Positions 58,563 to 64,000 of a stretch of 64,000 bases of DNA are shown here, one piece after another. The translations under genes were made by a program, and so were the position numbers. The notes beneath the pieces were generated by a model. That model did no database searches, was not told where the DNA came from, and saw nothing but the letters and a program-made list of their open reading frames with translations. The DNA is taken from the NCBI GenBank assembly GCA_963799425.1, contig CAWCXA010000007.1:310001-374000 (forward strand), given 5' to 3'. Source of the stretch: CAVWSM01 sp963799425. Its GTDB lineage: Bacteria > Actinomycetota > Actinomycetes > Jiangellales > Jiangellaceae. Within the stretch, counting starts at the first letter, position 1. Every line of letters begins with the position of its first letter.

Positions 58563-58616
58563 ACTGCAGCGGGCAAGCCGTACGGGAGGGTCCTGTTGAT
58601 CACCGTGTGTCTAAGG

Positions 58617-59393
58617 TCAAACCGATTTCTGGTACGCCCGGAACGCCCGGGTTGCGACCCAGCCCATCGCCAGGGCCACGACCGCGAGGCCGCCAAGGCG
58701 GACCATCACGTCCGACCAGTCGGGGCTGGCCGACAACGCCTCGCGGCTGGCGACGACTGCCCAGTCGACGGGGTTGTATTGCGAGACGGTCTGGATCCAC
58801 TCGGGCATCGCCTCGCGCGCCATCATGGCCGACGACAGGAACGCCAGCGGCAGGCTCAGCATCGTGTTGAAGCCGATGAGCGATTCCGGCTGCCGCATCA
58901 GCAACGCCATGCCGTTGGACATCGACGAGAACGCCGCGGTGAGCAGGAACGCCGCGACCAGCGTGACGAGCACGCCGAGCAGGCCGCCGCCGTACGACGC
59001 CCCGAGCAGCAACCCGACGATCAGGATCACCACGGCCTGAACCGAAACGGTGATGGCCTGGTTGGCCATCGACGCCGTCATCATCGCGCCTCGGCTCACG
59101 GGAGAGGTGAGCATGCGGTCCATGACCCCGCGCTGCATGTCGTCGATGAACGCCATGCCACTCCAACCTGCGGAGAACAGCACGGTCATCACCACGACAC
59201 CCGGGGTGAGGAAGTCGATGTACGACCCTCCGGTGAAGCCGGGCACCTCGACGACGTTCTTGAACAGCTGCCCGAACAGCAGCAGCCAGATCAGCGGCTG
59301 GATCAGCAGCATGACAACGTACGCCGGCTGCCGGAGGACGGCCTTTTGCAGCCGACCTGTCAGGTATCCCGTGTGTGCAACCAACGTGCTCAC
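58617..59393 (-). CDS. ABC-2 type exporter permease (DrrB-like)
   Basis: A 258-aa permease with six membrane segments (YVVMLLIQPLIWLLLFGQLF first). The family signature after the first loop is GMAFIDDMQRGVMDRMLTSPVSRGAMM, and NPVDWAVVASREAL is near the end. GTG 59393 has GGAG five bases upstream and lies two bases from the ATPase stop. Its 3' end is 54 bases from the right IS repeat. Partner of the ATPase upstream; substrate unknown. Confidence 0.9.
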   Translation of the reverse strand: MSTLVAHTGYLTGRLQKAVLRQPAYVVMLLIQPLIWLLLFGQLFKNVVEVPGFTGGSYIDFLTPGVVVMTVLFSAGWSGMAFIDDMQRGVMDRMLTSPVSRGAMMTASMANQAITVSVQAVVILIVGLLLGASYGGGLLGVLVTLVAAFLLTAAFSSMSNGMALLMRQPESLIGFNTMLSLPLAFLSSAMMAREAMPEWIQTVSQYNPVDWAVVASREALSASPDWSDVMVRLGGLAVVALAMGWVATRAFRAYQKSV

Positions 59394-59395
59394 TG

Positions 59396-60379
59396 TTACT
59401 CCTCGGTCTTCTCGGCGGCCGTGAAGGAGCGGCCGGTGTGCTTGAGGTAGACGTCGTCCAGGGACGGCCGGGCGACGGTGATAGCGGTGACTAGCAAGCC
59501 GACCCCGTCTAGCGCGGCGAGCACCGCGGGCACCGCGACGGCGCCGTCGTCGACGCGGGCGCGGACGATGCGACCCTCGACCGTCACCTCGCGGGTGCCG
59601 GAACCCTCGGCGACAACGCGCTGCGCCTTCTCCATGTCGGCGTCCGGCGCCAGCTCGGCCACGACGGCATCGCCGTGCAGCTCGCTCTTGAGCTGGTCCG
59701 GTGTGCCCTCGGTGATGATGCGTCCGCGGTCGACGATCGCGAGCCGCTCGGCCAGCTGGTCGGCCTCGTCCAGGTAGTGCGTGGTCAGCAGGATCGTGAG
59801 CCCCTCTTCGGTGGTCAGCCGGTGGATCTCCGCCCACATCTGAGCCCTCGCCTCCGGGTCGAGCCCGGTGGTCGGTTCGTCGAGGAACAACACTTGCGGG
59901 CGGTGCACGAGCCCCATGGCGACATCGAGCTTGCGCTGCATACCGCCGGAGAACGTACGAACGATGCGGTCCGCCGCCTCCGTGAGCCCGAAGCGGTCCA
60001 GCAGCTCGGCTGCCCGCTGCTGCGCGTCGCGCTTGCGCAAGCCGTAGATGCGACCGGACAGCACGAGGTTTTCCCGACCAGTCGCCTGCGGGTCGGTACC
60101 GTGGCGCTGGGTGACGACGCCGATCGCACGCCGTACGTCGTTGGGGCGGCGCAGCACGTCGATGCCGGCCACCGCAGCCACGCCGCCGGTGGGCAACGTC
60201 AAGGTGGTGAGGATCTTGATCGTGGTCGACTTGCCCGCCCCGTTGGGACCGAGCAGGCCGAAGACGGTCCCTTGCGCCACCTCGAACGACAGGTCGTGGA
60301 GAGCGGTCACCTCTCCGGGGTAGGTCTTGACCAGGTGTTCGGCCGTGATGGCCAACCCGTTGTGGGTCGTCGTAGTCAT
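59396..60379 (-). CDS. ABC exporter ATP-binding protein (DrrA-like)
   Basis: A 327-aa ATPase of daunorubicin-resistance type: Walker A GPNGAGKST, signature FSGGMQRKL, Walker B VLFLDEPTTGLDPEAR and LTTHYLDEADQLAER, followed by the DrrA-type C-terminal domain ending PSLDDVYLKHTGRSF. ATG 60379 follows GGAAGG by eight bases. Coupled to the permease and preceded by a PadR regulator gene, which probably controls it. Confidence 0.92.
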   Translation of the reverse strand: MTTTTHNGLAITAEHLVKTYPGEVTALHDLSFEVAQGTVFGLLGPNGAGKSTTIKILTTLTLPTGGVAAVAGIDVLRRPNDVRRAIGVVTQRHGTDPQATGRENLVLSGRIYGLRKRDAQQRAAELLDRFGLTEAADRIVRTFSGGMQRKLDVAMGLVHRPQVLFLDEPTTGLDPEARAQMWAEIHRLTTEEGLTILLTTHYLDEADQLAERLAIVDRGRIITEGTPDQLKSELHGDAVVAELAPDADMEKAQRVVAEGSGTREVTVEGRIVRARVDDGAVAVPAVLAALDGVGLLVTAITVARPSLDDVYLKHTGRSFTAAEKTEE

Positions 60380-60398
60380 TGCCGTGGTCCTTCCGGTG

Positions 60399-60417
60399 TC
60401 GGAATCCGTTGTTCCGA
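60399..60417. promoter_or_regulatory. Palindrome in front of the drrA-like gene
   Basis: TCGGAA-N7-TTCCGA, 20-38 bases before the ATPase start. It could be the operator for the PadR regulator encoded upstream, though other proteins are possible. Confidence 0.4.
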
Positions 60418-60544
60418 ACCGGGCCTGCTGCACGGCTACCCTTGCTGGTGGACACCTCAAGAGCGGGTTCCGTGCTGCGGGATCGGTTCGAGGTCCTGGC
60501 CCCGGCGTGGTGTTGCCGCACCCGTCGGGGTCGTTTCTGTGGTG

Positions 60545-61192
60545 CTAGTCGTTGGGGCGACCCCTGTCTGCCAGTTCGGCCATCTCGGGCGGCAGCTCGC
60601 CGGTCTCGTGGAACTTTCGCCAGCCGTCGACGCCGGGCATCGAGCCGGTCGCCAGCTCCTCGCGCATGCCGCGTACCCAGTCGGCCTCGGCGCGGAGCAT
60701 TGCCACGTGAAACTCCGCCTCGACGAGGAAGAGCCGGGGGACCTCCTTCGAGACCTCCTGCAAGGCGCCCGTCTCTGTCGCGATCTCGGTCGCGAGTGCC
60801 TGCGCGCGCTCGTCCAGGAGGGCAATGACGTCATCGGGGCTGAGCACTGCCATGACCGAGAGCGCCGCTTCGAACTTTGGATACTCCCGATTCGGTACGG
60901 CGATCAGCTCGCGGAGCCAGTCCTCGAGCTCGGCCCGACCCGCGTCGGTGATGGCATAGACCGTGCGCTCGGGGCGACCCCCCTGGCGGGCAGTACCGGC
61001 CACTTCGACGAAGCCGTGCTTCTCGAGGTTCTGGACGACCGTGTAGAGCGACCCCCAGTTGATCTTGATGCTGTAGTCCTTGCCCCGCTCGCGCATCAGG
61101 GAGGCGAGCTCGTACGGGTGCATGGGGCGCTCGGCGAGCATCGCCAGCACGACGAGCGCCAGCAGGTTGCTGACCTTGCGACGTGTCGTCAT
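60545..61192 (-). CDS. PadR-family transcriptional regulator
   Basis: A 215-aa PadR protein: winged helix LLALVVLAMLAERPMHPYELASLMRERG, then INWGSLYTVVQNLEKHGFVEVAG and GGRPERTVYAITDAGRAEL (recognition and wing), and a long helical C-terminal domain. GAGGAG precedes the ATG at 61192. As with other PadR genes beside drug exporters, it probably represses the ABC genes 165 bases downstream until a ligand binds. The region upstream (61205-61245) is AT-rich with TATATCC/AGTATTA words. Confidence 0.9.
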   Translation of the reverse strand: MTTRRKVSNLLALVVLAMLAERPMHPYELASLMRERGKDYSIKINWGSLYTVVQNLEKHGFVEVAGTARQGGRPERTVYAITDAGRAELEDWLRELIAVPNREYPKFEAALSVMAVLSPDDVIALLDERAQALATEIATETGALQEVSKEVPRLFLVEAEFHVAMLRAEADWVRGMREELATGSMPGVDGWRKFHETGELPPEMAELADRGRPND

Positions 61193-61279
61193 GACACTCT
61201 CCTCGCTGCCGTATATCCGCCTACGAGTATTAGCGCATGAATAGCCGCTGTCAAGTGTTTCAGCGGGCTACCGCCGCCA

Positions 61280-61297
61280 GGCGCGCTGGGGCGCGCC
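61280..61297. terminator. Hairpin between the multicopper oxidase and padR
   Basis: GGCGCGC-TGGG-GCGCGCC, a perfect 7-bp stem without a T-run, about 50 bases after the multicopper oxidase stop. A second small hairpin (CCCCAGTCCTGGGG) lies nearer the stop. Probably the terminator for the oxidase transcript. Confidence 0.5.
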
Positions 61298-61348
61298 AGG
61301 CGTTGCTCGGGCGACAGGAAACCGCCCCAGGACTGGGGGAGCCGCGCC

Positions 61349-62932
61349 CTACTCCGGCTCGTTGTCCGCGTCGCCGCCGATGCGGAACGGCACGTACATG
61401 CCGGCGTACGCGAGGTGGCCGATCATGCCGTCAGCGGCATGCTCAAGATCGTGGCAGTGGTCCGTCCACACACCTGGGTTGTCGGCGACGAACGCGATCT
61501 CGTAGGTCTCGTCCTCCCCGACCTCGAGCGAATCGACCCACCAGGGGCTGCCCGTCGCGGGGACCCCGTTGCGGCTGACGACCACGGCATGGTGGCCGTG
61601 CAGGTGCATGGGGTGGTTGTCGCTGCTGGAGTTGTCGATGGTCATGCGGACGACGTCACCCTCGTTGACGACATACATCGGTACGTCGGGGAAGAGCTTC
61701 CCGTTGATCGACCACCACATCCCTGGCACGCCGTCGACGAACCCAGGACGCCGACCGATGCGGTACTCGAAGGTGCGATCGGGGTTGGCGGGATCGAATC
61801 CGATCGGCGCCGCGCTGCCATAGGTGAGCATGTCCAGCGTCTCGTCGGGCTGGTCAGCGTCAGGCGCGTCGGACCCGCTCGGGCCGAGCAGCAACGAGGC
61901 CGCGCCCAGGCGTACTCGCACCGCACCGTCGTCGGGCACCCGCACCTCGAGATCGACCCGGGCACCTCCGCCGACCTTGACCGTTCGGCCGGTGATCTCG
62001 GTGGGTTCGTTGACGTCGCGACCGTCGACTGCCATCACGCGGAACGGCTGGTCGACGACCCAAGCGCTCAGGAGGCTGCTGTCGGTGTTGGTGACTCGTA
62101 CTCGCGCCACAGTCCCGGATGGCACGGACTCTCGCAGCTCGCGGGCGCTGCCGTTGACAGTGGGGATGCCGTCGTACGTGTGCACCGCGGCGACCACATC
62201 GTGCACGTCTGCCGGGAGGCCCTCCGCCGGCTCGATGACGAGGGACCCGAATAGCCCGCCGCGCACCTGCGAGTGCGAGACCTGGTGCGAGTGGTACCAG
62301 TAGGTTCCGGACTCTTCGGCCACGAACCGGTAGACGCGCGAGTCGCCCTCTTGGACGGCGTCCTGGGTGACGCCGGCGACGCCGTCTTCGGCATTGGGTA
62401 CGTCAACCCCGTGCCAGTGAAGGGTTACGCCGTCTGGGACCGACTCGTTGTCGAGCGTCACCTCGACGAGGTCGCCTCGCTTGGCGCGGATCTCGGGCCC
62501 GGGTGATGAGCCGTTGAGCGTGTAGCCGTCGACCTCCTCGCCCGTGGCCAGCTCGATCTGCTCCTTGCGCGCGGTCAGGGTGACACGCACGTCTGGCGCG
62601 CGGTCGTTCGGCCCGGTGAGGTCGGCCACGCTGACGTCGCCCGGCTGTTTCGGCGGTCCGTCCCAGCCGCCGACACTGCCGTGCTGCTCGTGCGTGGCGT
62701 CCGAGGCGCCGCCGCCGTAGTCGACATAGCCCATGCCCATGACGCTGTAGGTGTCGGGCACGAGACTCCGCGCCCAGAGGACGCCGAGCGGGATGACGAG
62801 GAGGATCGCGACGACGAGTCCGACGACCAGCCGGTTACGCGACTTCAGGCGGGCGATCGCGCGCGCGTCCGCCTCGTCGACTGGCTCGTCGACCGGCCCG
62901 TCGTCGTGGTTGGTCGGGGTGGTCTCAGTCAG
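61349..62932 (-). CDS. Membrane-anchored multicopper oxidase
   Basis: About 527 aa from CTG 62932: cytoplasmic acidic start, one membrane helix (LVVGLVVAILLVIPLGVLWA) and an external cupredoxin protein. Copper sites: TLHWHGVD, TYWYHSHQ, NHPMHLHGHHAVV and DHCHDLEHAADGM, so the T1, T2 and T3 ligands are all represented. The only upstream start that keeps the anchor is CTG 62932, which overlaps the stop of the preceding gene (CTGA), with GAAGG a few bases before it. Probably oxidises metal ions or phenolic compounds at the cell surface. Confidence 0.88.
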   Translation of the reverse strand: MTETTPTNHDDGPVDEPVDEADARAIARLKSRNRLVVGLVVAILLVIPLGVLWARSLVPDTYSVMGMGYVDYGGGASDATHEQHGSVGGWDGPPKQPGDVSVADLTGPNDRAPDVRVTLTARKEQIELATGEEVDGYTLNGSSPGPEIRAKRGDLVEVTLDNESVPDGVTLHWHGVDVPNAEDGVAGVTQDAVQEGDSRVYRFVAEESGTYWYHSHQVSHSQVRGGLFGSLVIEPAEGLPADVHDVVAAVHTYDGIPTVNGSARELRESVPSGTVARVRVTNTDSSLLSAWVVDQPFRVMAVDGRDVNEPTEITGRTVKVGGGARVDLEVRVPDDGAVRVRLGAASLLLGPSGSDAPDADQPDETLDMLTYGSAAPIGFDPANPDRTFEYRIGRRPGFVDGVPGMWWSINGKLFPDVPMYVVNEGDVVRMTIDNSSSDNHPMHLHGHHAVVVSRNGVPATGSPWWVDSLEVGEDETYEIAFVADNPGVWTDHCHDLEHAADGMIGHLAYAGMYVPFRIGGDADNEPE

Positions 62933-63357
62933 GATGCCTTCGCCACCGTCGCGTCAGTGGCCTCGGAGGCCTTGGCCTTTGCTGCGGCACTGGCTGCGGC
63001 GCCGGCCACGAGGAAGGCGTTGACCGCATGGAGGGCGCCGATAGCAGGCACGTCGAAGCCGACGATCGCCAGCACCCACTGCAACACGACAAGGCCGACC
63101 ACGATTCCGGCCCACTTGACCGCGCCGTCGACCTTGACAAAGAACGCGGTGAGCAGCAGAAGCAGCGCCGCCAACGAGATGACCATCGCGCCGATCGAGT
63201 GGATCGCGAAGCCGCCATTTCCGTCGTAGTCGTCCGTGACGACCTGGCCTTCGTCTACGTCCGCCCAGAGCCCGAAGAGCCCGAAGGCGATCGCTGCCGC
63301 CTGGACGACGACGCCCACGGCGATCAGGAGCGCGAGCGAGCGATACGCATTCTTCAT
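62929..63357 (-). CDS. Small integral membrane protein (DUF6220-like)
   Basis: A 142-aa protein with four hydrophobic segments (SLALLIAVGVVVQAAAIAFGLFG, IHSIGAMVISLAALLLLLTAFF, WAGIVVGLVVLQWVLAIVG, IGALHAVNAFLVAGAAASAAA) and an Ala/Lys tail. It resembles small DUF6220-type membrane proteins; histidines in IHSIGAM and ALHAVN could bind heme or metal. Its stop overlaps the multicopper oxidase start by four bases, so the two are coupled and probably act together. Confidence 0.75.
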   Translation of the reverse strand: MKNAYRSLALLIAVGVVVQAAAIAFGLFGLWADVDEGQVVTDDYDGNGGFAIHSIGAMVISLAALLLLLTAFFVKVDGAVKWAGIVVGLVVLQWVLAIVGFDVPAIGALHAVNAFLVAGAAASAAAKAKASEATDATVAKAS

Positions 63358-63454
63358 TCCAGGTCCCCACTTCTTCTCTGTCCGGGGATGGCTCCGGAGC
63401 ACCATCCCAGCCCCCTGGGGCACGACGTTAGCGCCTGCTGGCTCAACTAGGCGG

Positions 63455-64000
63455 TCACGTTTGCAGTTCCGCGTACGCTGCCGCGACCGCCAGTTGCAAG
63501 CCCTCGGCCGGGAAGGGCCAGCGATCCGCCCCTGCGGCAAGCGCGTCTGCTGCCGGCACACCGGCCCCATGCAGCGCACGGATCACCTCCGCGACTGCTC
63601 GCAGATCCAGTGCCTGCGCCGACACGTACGACCGACCGACAGGGCTGCCATGCCCCGGCACGACCACCGCGGCCGGACTGATCCGGTCGCCGAGGGAGGT
63701 GACGGTGTCCGGCCAGTCGAGCGGGAAGCAGCCGGAGCCGTACATGGGAGGGCCCGACTCCTCGACCAGGTCGCCCACCAGCCAGGCGTCCGCGTCGGGC
63801 ACATGGAGGACCAGGTCGTTGTCGGTGTGGCCGCGTCCGAGGTGCAGCAGCTCCACTGAGCGGTCGCCGAGGTCGAGCTCGAGACGGTCGGCGACGAGCA
63901 CGTTCGGCGGGGTGATCACGACCTCGCGCCAGTCGTCCGCCGGCTCCTCGCCAGTCTCGATCCAGCGGGCGAGCATCGGGCGCTCGTACTCGTCGAGGTG
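63455..64000 (-). CDS. MBL-fold metallo-hydrolase (5' end outside window)
   Basis: The C-terminal ~181 residues of a metallo-beta-lactamase-fold protein. Visible metal-site motifs: GRGHTDNDLVLH (His), WLVGDLVEESGPP (Asp) and VVVPGHGSPVG (His). The usual HxHxDH motif lies in the missing part beyond the right edge. Substrate unknown. It lies 97 bases upstream of the small membrane protein gene on the same strand. Confidence 0.85.
   Translation of the reverse strand, partial: HLDEYERPMLARWIETGEEPADDWREVVITPPNVLVADRLELDLGDRSVELLHLGRGHTDNDLVLHVPDADAWLVGDLVEESGPPMYGSGCFPLDWPDTVTSLGDRISPAAVVVPGHGSPVGRSYVSAQALDLRAVAEVIRALHGAGVPAADALAAGADRWPFPAEGLQLAVAAAYAELQT

Larger units (their letters stand above)
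57485..58563 (+). mobile_element. IS30-family insertion sequence
   Basis: A complete element of about 1.08 kb: 25-base terminal inverted repeats (57486-57510 and 58538-58562, 21 of 25 matching; the flanking T/A extends them by one) around one transposase gene. No obvious 2-3-base target duplication is visible. It lies between the iron-importer promoter and a divergent-side ABC-2 exporter and may carry promoter activity into neighbours. Confidence 0.88.

Noticed and set aside
57485..58563. A target-site duplication flanking the IS30-family element
   Set aside because: The bases just outside the repeats (AGA on the left, CTG on the right) do not match.
58617..60521. Reading the ABC-2 permease as a 634-aa fusion with the ATPase
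   Set aside because: The upstream part is an out-of-frame shadow of the ATPase; GTG 59393 with GGAG before it gives a normal permease.
23..63980. CRISPR arrays, tRNA or rRNA genes, or prophage genes
   Set aside because: No regular spaced repeats, cloverleaf-like stretches, rRNA-like sequence, integrase or phage structural genes were recognised on either strand.

Overview
The window is high-GC DNA of an actinomycete (Actinomycetota). It is dense and almost gap-free, with many GTG starts, 4-base ATGA/GTGA overlaps and hairpin terminators that often lack a T-run. The first ~35 kb carry the conserved chromosomal block usually found near the replication origin: aminotransferase, GNAT protein, cwlM, trxA, trxB, anti-sigma, sigM, pseudokinase, murJ and the large secreted DUF6049-type protein, then pcnA, ino1, padR, the class A PBP, rpsF-ssb-rpsR-rplI, a MATE gene and dnaB. 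As I recall gene orders, having both halves on one side, with a MATE gene between rplI and dnaB, is like Streptomyces and unlike Mycobacterium, where the two halves flank oriC. I cannot name the genus. No rRNA, tRNA or CRISPR array was recognised.

Layout. 1-11.1 kb (minus): envelope and redox genes. One operon runs DUF6049 protein > murJ > MurJ-partner pseudokinase > sigM > anti-sigma M, mostly with 4-base overlaps. It is followed by trxB-trxA behind a SigR-type promoter, then cwlM. 11.2-14 kb: pcnA (+) and an MFS exporter (-) that overlap convergently. 14-18.5 kb (minus): a complete conservon (sensor kinase, roadblock, DUF742, GTPase). 18.7-21 kb: a ScyD/ScyE gene relic, then padR and ino1, with a PadR-like palindrome in front. 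21-25.6 kb (+): class A PBP, PIG-V-like mannosyltransferase and a small membrane protein. 25.7-28 kb: YceI/MarR divergent pair, endonuclease IV. 28.2-29.9 kb (+): rpsF-ssb-rpsR-rplI. 29.9-32.7 kb (minus): a frameshifted MATE gene and a three-gene set (secreted protein, 56-aa lipoprotein, orphan response regulator). 33-35.2 kb: dnaB interrupted by an intein.

After dnaB the content becomes accessory: a hydrolase/molybdopterin oxidoreductase/ferredoxin reductase/DUF6510 operon (35.3-37.7 kb, minus); a frameshifted DUF2786 gene; two secreted or lipoprotein enzymes; an ABC exporter with its own two-component system and an RlmA-type rRNA methyltransferase (42-46.5 kb, +); a decayed siderophore-interacting protein; an MFS pump, an alcohol dehydrogenase, a secreted M1 peptidase and an enoyl-CoA hydratase; an iron ABC importer (53.4-57.1 kb, minus) behind a DtxR/IdeR-type box; an IS30-family element (57.5-58.6 kb); a PadR-linked ABC exporter; and a membrane-anchored multicopper oxidase with a small membrane protein. 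The right edge cuts an MBL-fold hydrolase gene.

Recurrent themes: thiol redox and iron control that can be read from promoter sequences, many likely leaderless genes (TANNNT six bases before the start codon), two probable CTG starts coupled to upstream stops, and three frameshifted genes that are either real decay or assembly errors.
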